This document shows positions 10,389 through 22,711 of a DNA stretch of 64,000 bases, in pieces (the stretch's first letter is position 1; each line of letters opens with the position of its first letter). Location of the stretch: contig OY292280.1 of NCBI GenBank assembly GCA_958496175.1, positions 8,246,001 through 8,310,000 of the forward strand, written 5' to 3'. Position numbers and translations under genes: made by a program. This stretch comes from Sisyra terminalis. Its lineage: Eukaryota > Arthropoda > Insecta > Neuroptera > Sisyridae. Under the pieces are notes generated by a model. That model was not told the DNA's origin. It searched no databases and saw only the letters and a program-made list of their open reading frames with translations.

Positions 10389-13295
10389 GGCTTCTAGACA
10401 CTGATATTTGTACTGATTCATGGGTGTATTTGGGCCAATCTACGCAAAGCAGCAGTCCCGAATGGGTCACTCCGTTACCTCATCTAACTGAGGAGTATAT
10501 GCGTTTGCTTCGGGAAGCACAACGAGAAAGTAACGACAGTAGTGCCAAAGTGTCATTGGCAAGTTCTCAAAGAGATTCGCCACGTGGAAGGTATACTTTC
10601 CAGAAGTCTGGTTTTTGTCCATTTTGCTAATTAATTATTATATATTTCAGTCCAAAATCACCTCCTAATAGTCCTAATCAAGAACGGAGTTTAAGCGGTG
10701 AAGAACAATGGAGTGCTTACCATTTAAATCTAGAAAACAATGTAAGGAGATATAAGACGAAGGCGAATTGAAATGATATAAGATTTTGTTTTAGACTTTG
10801 GAAGGCCCGGAAAGGAACTATGAAGAATCGATTTGGGATTGGAGCAGTCGGCCAGATCAGAAGCCACCCAAGTATGACTAACTCCAGAATTGTTGAACTC
10901 GGATTTTTTAATTTAATTTAATGTTTTTAATTTTAGAGCTTGGAATTTCAACTATCCGTGCAAAACTTCGAAAAATTTAAGTATTCGATATGCCAGGGTT
11001 GGAGAAACAAGTTTGTTTTCAAGAAAAGGACTTTGCGCCCTTTTCATTACAAACATTTTGTCGTTGTTGTTGGGAACTGGCGTTGGGTAAGTATTTCCCC
11101 ATTTTTGACTTACATTTCTAGGATTTACCAGAAACGGAAGCAGGAAACCAGGAGTTTTCCTGGATCTCGTAATAGTACAGACTGCAACCTAGCGACTTTG
11201 ATTTGTTCAGTACTTAATGACGTCAAATTAATCCAGAATTCTTCCATACTACCTGTTCAACGATTCCCAAAAGTTTTTCAGGTTTATAGTACTAATTCGG
11301 CATAGTAAATGGTACATTACTAGCTTCGAATTCCGAACTATTCGGCGAAAACTCGCCCATTTATATTATCCGAAAAAATTAACAGTTGTACAGTTTTTGT
11401 GTTTAATTCCTCTCCTTCCTTCCCCCAAATGTCAATTTGACAAATGAAAGGCGCTATAATTTTCTACAGCCTTAATTTTCTGTAATTTTATAATCGTTTA
11501 TTTTGATAGTGGGGCAAGTCCAGTATTGACTTAAACATATACATAATGGCCACTATGTACATTATATACATTATATGCATTTTTTTTTATATTTCAATAA
11601 TAAATTATGTAACCAGCTGTTTCCCACGAATTCGCTCGAGTGTATTTCATTTATTTTGCCAACCAATTTAGTCTAATAAGATTTTTTCGCTGACTTAGAG
11701 CAGTTGTACTGTTTTTACATTAAAAAAAATATATTGTGGTCCAATTTATGTAATATAATTTAGTTTAAGTTATTAGGATAAACGCTGAAAGCTTCTTTAG
11801 ATACTTTCGACTGTGCTTTTGAATTTCCTGGCTCCCCGTTGGTATCCCTGGGTCGTCATGAATCTTAGTATTTTTCATATACCTGGGAGCATTTAATATT
11901 TGTTGGAATCTTTTTGAATGGAATCTCTGGAGAATCTCAACGTCAGAGTAAGATGTAGCGCCCCAGAGTTGGATACTATAGGCCTAGATGAGCTTCTGTA
12001 TTGCCGTTTAGATAAGGAGCTTGTTTTTCGGTGACCTTGAGTATGATTTCCCCATCAACTAATACATTTTATCGTATTTTTTATTTAGCAGTTCCCTAGT
12101 TCTTTTTATATGAGCTGCCCAGGTATTTGATTTCGTCTTGTTTTGGTAGTTCTGAACCATTCAGCATTACTGGGGACCAAGTAGCTTAGTGGGTTTTAAA
12201 TGTAAGTGTAAGCAGATTTACTGGTGTTGATTTTTACTCGCCATTTTCCAATCCATACTGTATTCTATGAAAAGTCTCAAGTTAGAGGTAGGCGCAGCAT
12301 CCCAGAGTTGGATACCAGGCCCTAGGCCCAGATGAGCTTCTGTATTGCCTTTTAGATAAGGAGCTTGTTTTTCGGTGACCGTCATTTCCCTATTAGTCAA
12401 TAAACTTTCTTGCATTTTTTATGAAGCAGTTCCCCAGTTCTTTTTATATGAGCTGTGCAGATAAGATGCCTATCCAGATGCATGCCCAGATATTTGATTT
12501 GGCCTTTCTTTGGCAGTTTTGCATCATTCATCACTACTGGGGAGCATGTACCTTTACGAACAGCAAATGTAATAGGGATGGATTTACTAGCGTTGGTAAC
12601 TCACTATTTCCCAGTCCATATGGTTATTCCATCCCAGTAAATCTGGAGCTTTTTGGTAGCTTCTTTTGGATGATTTCCTTAGTAAAGAGGCAAATACCTT
12701 GATTTACTTTTTTCTTCGGTTTAATTTTTAGGTTAACAATTTTTCTGGCGGCAAATAGTTTAAATAGTATTTTTGTAGATAGGTGGCACGAATTTTGAAA
12801 TTTACTGTACAGTGCAGTACTAAATGATGTCATAAGTTGACACTATACTGTATTCGGAATTCTTTTATTCAATTCTACGAATTCTCCAGTATTATGAATG
12901 TATTATGTTTTATTTTGGAAGGCAATCATAGAGGAATCAGGTGGTTGACAGGAAAAAACCAAGCAAAAGTTTTGGCACCTACAATCTTTAGAACAATACA
13001 ATTTGGCAATCCTGGGTTTTTGATACTTTTTATGAATTTTGGAATAATTGAATGATTTATTGATAAATTGGATTAAATGCAAAAGAGAGTTGAGAATGGC
13101 AGATTGTATCGGTCTAAAGTCTAAAGGATACCGGTGCTATACATTTTTGGATGTAAATATTTGTGTGTTGTTCTGTTATGTCTAGATATCAGTGTAGGTT
13201 ATGTGGGCTAAATTTATTATTTTTTCTCTTTTTATTTCAGACTTTGGTTGAGTAAACGTGGTGGATTGTATTTGCCAACCGTACAAGTTCAGTAA
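10389..13295 (+). CDS. BNIP3: BNIP3/NIX-type mitophagy receptor, 5'-incomplete
   Basis: Five coding exons: 10389-10590, 10651-10741, 10795-10871, 10937-11086 and 13241-13295, all with AG/GT borders and compatible phases, about 191 residues. Family hallmarks in order: LDTDICTDSWVYLGQ, whose W-V-Y-L matches the LC3-interacting WxxL motif; a Ser-rich stretch (RDSPRGSPKSPPNSPNQE); the highly conserved SIWDWSSRPDQKPPK; and a C-terminal membrane segment ILSLLLGTGVGLWLSKRGG. BNIP3 proteins sit in the outer mitochondrial membrane through this segment, dimerise by its small-xxx-small face and recruit LC3/Atg8. Relative to human BNIP3, the membrane His (173) is Leu here and the third small residue is Ser. 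Exon 1 needs to end with one base of a codon before GG and was not found. Intron 4 is 2.15 kb and holds LINE debris. Identity is firm; the N-terminus is open. Confidence 0.9.
11673..11770 (+). repeat. Family A outer-end fragment
   Basis: The sequence ataagattttttcgctgact through tattgtggtccaatttatgt matches the outer arm of family A (compare 51120-51170 plus 52004-52060). No inner palindrome follows, so it is a solo end inside BNIP3 intron 4. Confidence 0.6.
11816..12770 (-). mobile_element. Jockey-like LINE fragments (reverse transcriptase C-terminus)
   Basis: Read on the - strand, 12010-11816 encodes AYSIQLWGATSYSDVEILQ, then RFHSKRFQQILNAPRYMKN and TKIHDDPGIPT. This is the typical region after the RT domain of Jockey-clade LINEs (Y-G-I-Q-L-W-G...LQRFQNK...NAPWY). 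A second, more broken piece at 12770-12230 encodes SIPITFAVRKGTCSPVVMND, KYLGMHLDRHL and a related GIQLWDAA. Stops and frameshifts are frequent. It lies antisense within BNIP3 intron 4. Confidence 0.8.
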
Positions 13296-15644
13296 GGAAA
13301 TACAGTACGAGAAGAAGCAGGTTTCCCAGTGGAACCTTATACGTCCCTTCATCATCACTAAAATTCTTTATATACAATTTATATATTATAGCATTATAAG
13401 AAGAAAACATATAAAAATAATCAAAATATTTAATGAAAAATATCTAAAAGGCTTTACTCCAAATTGTCGAACAAAACATAAAATATACAAGAAACCAGTT
13501 TTCAAATACGACAAATCTAGTTCTAGCATTTCAATTTTTTGTTCTACTTTCCCTTGTTTATCCCGATTTTTGGAATTTGGCAAAAAAATTTGCAATTTTT
13601 TGGATCTTGTGATATTACATAAAACTGAGTTGTATTCTTTCGCCGAAATTATAACCAGCAAATTTGTATCTGATGATACAATAGTTATTTTTCTTTGATT
13701 TTTTGCTATTTTTTTTTATTCTGAATTTTAATTGGTAGAAGGAACCACGTGATATATACAAATGTTTAAAGAATTATATGAAATATATTTTATCCATTAA
13801 TTGAAAATTTTATTAAACTTAATTTATATTTTTTAGATTTTCTACGATTTTTTAAGAGTTTGAAAAATGCTTGTATCTGTTGAACTGGCTACAGTAGGTT
13901 CATCATATTATATAAATTTAAAAAAAAAACAGTTTAGTTTCTATATCTGTAAAGACAGTTTGTAACAATCAGATTTGAAACAAAACTTGTGATTTCCATC
14001 AAAAAATATAGTTTTTTCTAAAATCCGACCTCCAAAATTTGCTTAATTTTGGTACAAAAATTTTCGGATAGACTCGATTTTTCTTAAATGTAAGATCGTT
14101 ACTTCTAATGGAAGTCACACAAAATCGAAAAGGTGCGAAAATATACTCGAAAACACTTGTTTTACGCAACTTTTCGATGCGATCTCCTAAGAGTATGCTC
14201 ACTAAAAACGGCGTCTCACGATTTACAGATACAAAAACCGAATTGAATACAAAAGTGGCATTATTAAAAATAATACTTTCTCAACAATGAATAAAATAGA
14301 CTGATGGATCGTGTCAATTTTGGATCATATTTTTCTTAAATTTCTTTAGTGCACAATTGAAAAATGAAAGTTGAAAACTTTTTCGTTTTTTTTTCTTCTT
14401 CAGTTTGTGATTTTCTGCATATCGGAATGTGATTGAAAAGACTATCCCGTGTACTGTACCAAGTTTTCCTTAATTAGAGAAAGAAAAAAAAAACCATTAG
14501 AAATCATAATTGTGAGAGAGAAACGAGAAAAGGGTACATTTTTCCACGACTGAATTCTTTTTCTACATAAGTACCATACACTTACAATACTTGTAGATTT
14601 TGCACGGAAACGAAAAGAAAATATTTTTCTTAAGACTTTTTCAACAGAATAATAGATTTTAAAATGAGCATTTTCACTTGAAATTTTCCTACTCGGCTTG
14701 ATTTCTATGGGACGCTTTCCCGTTGTAGTTTATAGTAACCTTTTATATATCTATATATATGTAACTATGATGCCAATAGCATTTTATATGAAGAATTCAA
14801 ACAAAAAAAAGTTGTACAAATTTAAGAATTGTAATTTTGTAACTACTACTTCTTAAGTTTCATATATCTGATAGGTAAACATGCATAACCACCTGCGCAT
14901 GCGCAAATGTATTACCAACTACAAAAACAGTTATTCAATTCTTTTCGATGAAACTTTCGAAGTGGTCGTTATAAAATAAATTATTTGATAAGTATGCTGT
15001 AAAAGAAATTTTTGGTAAACTAAAATTGATGAAATTGGCCTATAGTAGTGATAAATTCACTAAAAAATCATTTACTTATATTAATTTGGCATACAAATTT
15101 TCCCTGGGATTATATCTCTATCTTTCGCGCTACAAAATTTTGACATTAAATTTACTCATTTTTAGTCCTAATCTCTATTTGTTCTACAAAATTTCCTTTT
15201 GGGATTAGAACTTTCCAGAATCATCCCCAAATTTTGGTGATTTTTGATTGGTCTAAATATCTAAATATTGGTCTAGATATCTAAATCCAGCACTTTTCTA
15301 GCCCAAAATTACCAATTTGAGCCGAAAATGGTTTTATTTTACGCATACTTATCGAAATCTAATATTTTATAAGTCTTAGCAAATTTATAATGTCTTTGTA
15401 TACCTAAATTTAGTAAAAAAAAAAACAAAAGAAACTCGACCAACAAAATTTAACGTTTGAACCAAAAGGCATATAGGTAATCTAAACTATAGCCATGAGA
15501 AAAATTTTATTAGTCGATTTTTTTTTCAATATCTCTTCTTTTTAAATAACATATAGAAATAAATTTTTACAGAGTTATTGTATGTTATGTTCTTTTTTTT
15601 GGATATCAAAAATTAGTTCACCAATGGAACACATAAAATGAAAT
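13296..15644. other. BNIP3 3' UTR and gene-free stretch
   Basis: The sequence after the BNIP3 stop (TAA 13293-13295) should hold its 3' UTR. The first AATAAA I see that could end it is at 14290-14295. The open frame over 13258-13698 is the last exon read in another frame plus UTR. Nothing else was recognised. Long A and T runs and a ctatatatatgt run near 14745-14762 are simple sequence. Confidence 0.4.
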
Positions 15645-15648
15645 TTAA

Positions 15649-16020
15649 GGGGGTTCTCCCGTATAAGGATCTGTTTTTCTAAGCCTTTTTTTTTGTGGGC
15701 CAATAACAATTATGGAGATTTGAGATTTTTATCATTTATTAACATTTATTTTTGCCAAATGTATATACATTTTTGGCAAAAAATTTTCAGTAGAACGAGA
15801 GCTATAGCGCTCCAAACTCAGTCGGTTAAACCGTTCTCGAGATATGATGGAGGAAAGTTGGAAAAACGCTTTTAAAGTTCCAAGTATCGTTAAAATTAAA
15901 ACGTCCTTTTCTTTATAACAAGTTACAATTTTTAAAAATCACTTTACCACAGTATTCTAGACATGATAAGGGGACAACTTATACAAAAAAAAAATTAAAC
16001 TATCAGACCGGAGGTCTCCC
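15649..16020. mobile_element. TTAA-flanked MITE (piggyBac/Kolobok-type)
   Basis: A 372-bp element lies between TTAA at 15645-15648 and TTAA at 16021-16024. Its ends are GGGGGTTCTCCCG and, on the other strand, GGGAGACCTCCGG: inverted and imperfect. TTAA duplication is used by piggyBac and Kolobok transposases. There is no coding sequence inside. Confidence 0.6.
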
Positions 16021-16024
16021 TTAA

Positions 16025-17650
16025 GAAATTAATTTAATGAAAAATCATCCCTAATTTAGGCGATAATATTTTCAAGTGTTTTTTTTTTTTGTTTCATAAG
16101 TTGGATGACTAATTTTTGGTACCATATTTTTTCACTTGTATTTAATAATTATACATGGAATAATTGTACCATGATTTTATTAATACCATGAAATACCATG
16201 AAATGGTATTCAAAAACGAAAAAAAGAGTTAAAGAAAGCGTTAATCGTTGAGAAATTTTGTATATTTGTATTATTTCTAAATTGATTTTATTATTTAACA
16301 TTTTTTTTAATAATTTATCTACGGAAAAATAATTAAGATGGAGTTATATTAAATTAATGAAGAAACTAGCACGAGTGTACAAAGGAAAAGCATTTTTTGT
16401 ACTTGTGAAAATAATCAATAAAAAAATTAATAAAACAATGAAAAATTCCAAAGTTGTACGTGTGTTTTTTTTTTTTCGCTTTTTTATTTCAGAAAAATAA
16501 CTATATTTATTGAAATCCATAATTTACATAAGTTAACTGTAAATATAAGTTTGTACAAAAGTATTTTTAACGTATTGCCAAGATACGTATTTGAATTGCT
16601 AAGCAATTCTCCTCAGTGACCATCAAGTAGTATTGGACAGTGAAAAATATTGCTTGGCAATCGAAATACGTATCTAGACTGTGTATACAATATATAGGAT
16701 ATATTGCGGTCCAATTTATGTAGTATAATTTAATATAATAATATATAAAAACTATACCATAAACATAAATTTGAACAGAAGTTCAAACAAAAATATTCGT
16801 GACGTATTGCCCAGATACGTATTTCGATTACTAAGCAATCTTTCGCAGCGGTCATCAGCTTTTTACTAAATGCATATTTTACTACTAATAAGCATACTAT
16901 AAAATGTAAGTATTTGTTTCAAAATGCCACAACTCTAAATTGACTGTTTTTATACTTTTTTGTGAGTATTTATATCTTCTTTTAACTAAAATGTAGCTGT
17001 ATCGATTTGTATGAAATTTGATTTTAAGATACAAAACAATGTTTCACTCACCGTAGGCTTTACGTCATACATAAAAATAATATGGAAAGGCCTCTCCTTC
17101 GTAAAACTGAGGAATGAAAAAAAATTATATAGTTTTATGATGTATCATTGGAAATTTTATTCATTTCAAACTTATAATTAATGATTTTAATAAAATTTAA
17201 CTATATTAAATTAGTATCAATTACCACCGGCAATTATTTCAATAACATAAAATTGTCTTTTTTAGTAATAGAAATTTCTATAGACAATCATAATCAATAT
17301 TGCGTATCTTATCTTAACCATAAAGTGGCCGAATATAGGAGGTTAACTAAGGTGGAAAAATTAGAAAGTAATTCCTCTGGGAGTTTTCTCCACCATATCG
17401 AAAACAAGCGATTCAGTTGGGTAATAGGGCCAAGATTAAGGGCCGTAAAGAATTCATTCTAACAATGGTAATATGGATATAAAATTTGTTGAAATTAAAA
17501 TTGGTTCCAAACCTGATATATGATCTTCTAATGGAATTTTCAATCTAAAATGAATTTTGCATCGATTTAAAAAAAATCTTTTGTCCAAAAAACAAACTCT
17601 TGGGCGCTATTACAATGGTTAAGTTGATTTTAGATTAATATTCGAGTATT
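16025..17650. other. Gene-free stretch with family A fragments
   Basis: Pieces of family A are visible at about 16568-16680 and 16797-16860 (gacgtattgcccagatacgt and the inverse). Between them, 16676-16790 is a degraded family A outer arm. The remainder is AT-rich with no exon signal. Confidence 0.45.
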
Positions 17651-17654
17651 TACT

Positions 17655-19265
17655 CGGGTAATTTCAAAGGGTCTAGCAGGATTCACATGGCGAGTTGGCC
17701 CCCAAATAGGAACCTATGCCAACACTTATGTTAAAATATCGGCTTGATATACAAACACATTTTATATACTTTTCGCGACCAAATTCCTCTTTGACCTTGA
17801 GATATGGGCAAAATTGTCCCCCCGCATGGTTATTTTTCAAAGTTATATATCTCAAAAACTAATTAAGCTAGGGAAGTGAAAACAACGCGAGGCTGTAGAT
17901 TATTTTACAGAGTATATCATATATTTTTTTGAAATTTTTAGAAAAAAATTATAAAAAAAGAATCTAAAAAACAAATGAAATATTTTTTTATGTGTTCTCT
18001 GAAAATGACAATCAAGAAAAAAATATATTTTATGCTTCTACATGAGCACTATAACTCATAAGAATTGCGTGAAAAAATAGATGGTGTAACATCTTGAAAA
18101 AAATTAAATGTGATTTACGCTTAATAGTATACCTTGGTTTTATTTTTTTTCGAAGTGTTGCACCAAATTTTTTTTCACAAAACTTCAATAAAAAATAGGC
18201 CACATACAGGAGCAAAACATATATTATTTCCATAATTGTAAGTCTAAGGAAACAAGAAAAAAATATTTTTATTAATTTTTTTGTTTTTCTATATTTACTC
18301 TTAAGATGATTATATTCAAGATCAAAATAATTGATCCCAAAAGAAAAAAAAAACAACTAGTGTTCAATTTTTATTAAAATAAGAAAAAAAAATTATCGTC
18401 ATTGTTATAATTTATTACAACTAGAATATTATGAACCAAAAATAATTTAGTTAGTATCTCGTAGGACTCAAAATTCTGGAATTGGAGACGCATAGTGTTC
18501 CAGTTGTAATAAATTATAACAATGACGATATTTTTTTTTGTTCTTATTTTAATAAAAATTGAACACTAGTTATTTTTTTTCTTTTGGGATCAATTATTTT
18601 GATCTTGAAAGTAATCATCTTAAGAGTAAATATAGAAAAACAAAAAAATTAATAAAAATATTTTTTTTTTGTTTCCTTAGACTTAGAATTATGGAAATAA
18701 TATATGTTTTGCTCCTGTATGTGGCCTATTTTTTATTGAAGTTTTGTGAAAAAAAATTTGGTGCAACACTTCGAAAAAAAATAAAACCAAGGTATACTAT
18801 TAGGCGTAAATCACATTTCATTTTTTTCAAAGTGTTGCACTAACTATTTTTTCACGCAATTCTTATGAGTTATAGTGCTCATGTAGAAGCATAAAATATT
18901 TTTTTTTCGTAATTGATATTTTCAGAGAACACATAAAAACAAATTTCATTTGTTTTTTGGATTTATTTTGAATAATTTTTTTTTCTAAAAATTTCAATAA
19001 AATATATGATACACTCTGTAAAATAATCTAAAGCCTCACATTGGTTTCACTTTTCTAGCTTAGTTAGTTTTTGAGATATATAACTTTGAAAAATAGTCTT
19101 GCGGGGGGACATTTTTGCCCATATCTCAAGGGCAAAGAAGAATTTAGTCGCGAAAAGTATATAAAATGTGTTTGTATATCAAGCCGATATTTTAACATAA
19201 GTTTCGACATAGGTTCCTATTTGTGGGCCAACTCGCCATGTGGATCCAGCTAGACTCTTTTTGAC
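17655..19265. mobile_element. Family C foldback element, full palindrome
   Basis: Two arms of about 790 bp face each other around a short centre near 18440-18490. The left arm starts gtctagcaggattcacatgg and the right arm ends with the inverse, ccatgtggatccagctagac. Both arms contain the same internal landmarks (cgaaaagtatataaaatgtg, gcttctacatgagcactata). Mirror-image open frames of about 95-108 codons result. They are Lys/Phe-rich, lack domains, and are by-products of the arms. No transposase is present. Other copies are at 30083-30843 (one arm) and 39600-41760. Confidence 0.8.
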
Positions 19266-19489
19266 CAAATTTTCAATGAGAATTTAAAAATAAATTCGAT
19301 AAAATAGGTGATCTCCCCAAAGAGATGTTTCGGGTACCCAATGGAATCATCTTCGGTAGAAATCTCAGTAGCTTAAAATATATGGAACGAGTTTCCTTTA
19401 TTTTATCAAAAAAATAATATAGTAGAACCAAATATTCGGAAAAAAGGGCAACAAATTCATTTTTCCTTCTCTGTCTGATTGAATTTCCA

Positions 19490-19640
19490 TATTGGAGGAT
19501 CCAAAAGTACTGCGATAGTATTAAGGTGCTTTCTCATGCCACAGTGACCGGTTATGAGACCTGTTACCTACTTAAATTTGACCCGCCGTTACTTTTGTAC
19601 CCAGTCTCCCCTACATATAGTATCTATGTAAAATAGCCAC
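19490..19640 (-). mobile_element. LINE fragment (HxC/GHC motif after RNase H region)
   Basis: The - strand encodes VTGLITGHCGMRKHLNTIAV, close to the L.TGHC.LR.HL motif found near the 3' end of R1/Jockey-group LINEs that carry RNase H. It is short and frame-broken on both sides. A related piece lies at 33290-34240. Confidence 0.6.
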
Positions 19641-21615
19641 TTTAATCTTTCATTTGAAAATCAGTAACTTTCCGTGAAATATTCATACCCCAACACTGAA
19701 ATAACTGATAAATGGCTAAAACTAGCTACTGAAAGAAATCAAAATGACAGTTAAAACAAACGACATGATAGTTGAAATTTAAGACAAAGATGATTATATT
19801 TGTGTTCCACTCACATGGATGTGTTTATAACTTTATAGTCATTGTCCTTGTTTTTACCGCAACTCATACGGTTGCTTATTAAGTATTTTAATATTAATTG
19901 CAAATTGTTTTTATAAATGTACTAGCTGATCCTCACGACTTCGTCTGCGTAACGTATTTTATTTTTCTTATTTCTTTTACGAAAAATATAATCATACTTA
20001 AAAACACTTCACACTCTTGAAAAAGACACATTTAATAAACTGTTGCAATGAATAAAATAGTTCTATGTAATAATCATTGATTTTCAAAAAATATTTACAA
20101 ATATCTAAAAAGAGTATGTTTAATTGCGTATAGCTACGGTAGGTATACCTACCGTGAACCAAATAATCCGTAAATCAATCAGCATCTATACATAAATAAA
20201 AAATATCGCCAAGTTCAATAAATTCGGTTTTAATTATGACTAAAAAAGTCGAAAGTTATCAAAATACTCGCGTCAAAATAACCCCATCTCACTGTTTCGA
20301 TTCCCGAATGAACCTATTTCCAAAAACTATTGTACTATTGCACTGTACAACACAACCGCGAAATTGAAATTTGTACAATTGCACGAAACCCAGTTCTTCC
20401 ATAATCATGTACAACCATTATGTATCTATAAACTTATTATTAAAATATCTGAATTTCAACTATATAATTAAACCATATTGGATAGTCCAGAGTTCACCAT
20501 ACACAATTTGTCGTATGCCTTTTGCTCTGGAAGAGGATTTTAAATTTCTTTTCTCATTATGATGATATGATTATTTATTATTTATCATTATGATGATTTC
20601 TGGTTGGATTTGCGATTTTTTTCGTAATCCCTTTCACGCAAATAAAAGATATTGTGCCTCCCAAGAAAAAAATTCTGAATCCGCCCTTGTCTGTTAGGGT
20701 AGGAATTTTCAAAAAAAAATCTTATCACATGCCTACTTCCTATAAGGAATATACCGAATATTTAAATTTCATCAGTCAGAGGAAGTATATAAATACACGA
20801 TTTTATATATGCATGGTTTTAAAAACGTATTTACTTTAAGCTTTATTATTATTATTACTACTACATTTTTTTCGTTAATATTTCCTTACTGAGCAACCCT
20901 AACAATCTATTTACAACAATTTTTAAAAATAAAGTTTACTATCAGATTATTATCTATAAAAACATATATATTTCAAAAAGGCAATTTTTTGTACTTTAAA
21001 TTAAATTACTGTGCTTTTTATTAGTTCAACTAAAAATATTAATACAAATCATTTTTTAACTTTTAAATACTTTTCCAATGATATATAACTCGCCTATCTA
21101 AAGTAAATTTTTTTTTCATCCCTCAGTTTTTACGTAGGGGGTATATTCCCTTATTATTTTTAAGGAATGATAAGTAGCCTAACGTGTGTGAGTAATTGTC
21201 TTGTATCTTAATATAAAGTTTCATTAAATTCGGTTGTTCCATTCTTTAGTTAAATCGCCAGCGCACGCGATGTAAGAAAGTTTTTATGTAATTTTTTCAC
21301 ACATTATTGGAGTTTTAGTATGGATCCCTAATTTTTTTGAAAATTTAATATAACCTATGTTCACCGGAAATAGTGTAGGTTCCCAACAGTGAATTTTTTT
21401 TTCAAATCGGTCAAGTAGTTTCAGAGCCTATTCAAAGCAAACAAACAATTAATTTTTTTTTCTTTATAATAATAGATTATATTTTAGTTAACAAAAACCT
21501 TATGACAAAAGTGCTAGTTCAGGCACTATTGGAAAAGGCTTCGACAGTTGAATGAAAACATCTTTTTAATTAGACCATAGAAGTATAACTTCTTAATTAT
21601 TTACGTCGCTATACT
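19641..21615. other. Gene-free stretch
   Basis: At 19921-19955, agctgatcctcacgacttcgtctgcgtaa is the terminal motif of insect RTE-type LINEs; related tails lie near 44300, 45325 and 45465. At 20650-20705, ccgcccttgtctgttagggt resembles a DNA-transposon end. No exon signal was seen in the rest. Confidence 0.4.
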
Positions 21616-21617
21616 AT

Positions 21618-21752
21618 AGGTAGTTGTATTAAGGTCCTTAGCGACTTTCGGGTGAATGAAAGCCGTATTTGGGAAATATTGAAAATTTGTTCGAGTCTAA
21701 AATCTACCGGTTTTGGAGAGGCCACCTTGACCACTCGGCCACCAGTAGACTG
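21618..21752 (-). repeat. tRNA-derived SINE, reverse orientation
   Basis: On the - strand: ctactggtggccgagtggtc (box A), caaaaccggtagattttaga where box B has decayed, and a tail ggacctt...caactacc. The copy is about 135 bp. Confidence 0.75.
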
Positions 21753-21849
21753 AACTAATTTGCCGCAAATGATTCTATTTTTTTTTTAATTTCCTTCCGA
21801 AAATCACAAGTATTATATGAGAATATATTTTTCTGTGGGGGTACTTAAT

Positions 21850-22711
21850 TAATAAGAAGATAATCCTCCGCAACGGTTGTACAATTGACACACAATTCTC
21901 TTCTGTTTTTTTCGAAATAAAAGAAACCTCAGAAGTGTAACGAAGACCGATCGATTCGTTCGAATCGTTTGATAAAACGCAAGCGGAAAGTTCCGGATTG
22001 GATTACTTCGCATTCCTCTTCCAAGTTCCCAACAGGGATCATATTACAGTAGAAACTTTCAACAAAAAAAAAACGGACAACCAATCATTGAATTATAAAA
22101 ACATCGATGAAAATAATCCAATCGAGACGCTTTTACTTCACAGAAATGTATTCGTGCAATTCGCCAGTTGTGACCACTTAATGCCAAGGACACTAAAATT
22201 TCTCAATACTGGAATATCAATTCTTTGGCCAATTGATCTGACTACTTTTTCCATAATCTCTTTGTTTGAATTGACGTAGTTTTTTTCTCTGGTTATCACC
22301 TCTGATAAAATAGACGTTCAGTGTTGATAATACCGGCACCGAATTGTATTCCTGTTATCTAAATGTCCCTTGGATTGGTGTCCTATGAAGAATTTGGTTT
22401 CCGTCTCATTTTATTTCGTTACACATGAAGAAAACACGACCAAGTTGATATGCGAGCCGGTTGTGTTGTAATACGTCGTAAATTACACAAAAAGAAGATA
22501 AAAAACTTCCTTCTCCACTTCGCCTATTTCCATAAGAACTCGTAATCATAAGTGGTAAGGGTTCTCAATAGACGGACGTGTAATTCTTCCTCCACTGGCA
22601 TTTTTTACAATCCTCAACTACAAGGAACTTCTCAAAAAAATATGTAAAATTGCAACGGATTGCAATTCAAGTTTTAAGTGTCTTCAATATATTCTGTGGA
22701 GGGTAGCAACA
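21850..22711 (+). promoter_or_regulatory. Upstream region and probable 5' leader of the MFSD12 gene
   Basis: This stretch is less repetitive than its surroundings and has more CpG (gaccgatcgattcgttcgaatc near 21946-21970, gcaagcgg near 21980). It contains no family repeat. It directly precedes the MFSD12 start codon, so promoter and 5' UTR should lie here. No clean TATA or initiator could be assigned. An open frame at 21998-22279 shows no domain and is probably leader sequence. Confidence 0.35.

Noticed and set aside
13258..13698. A 146-codon + strand frame after BNIP3
   Set aside because: Its start is inside the last BNIP3 exon in another frame, and the rest is AT-rich 3' UTR without a domain.
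18030..18843. Two similar frames of 94-108 codons facing each other
   Set aside because: They are the two arms of the family C palindrome read in mirror image; no conserved protein features.
21998..22279. A 93-codon frame upstream of MFSD12
   Set aside because: No domain, no splice context, and it sits where the MFSD12 5' UTR is expected.
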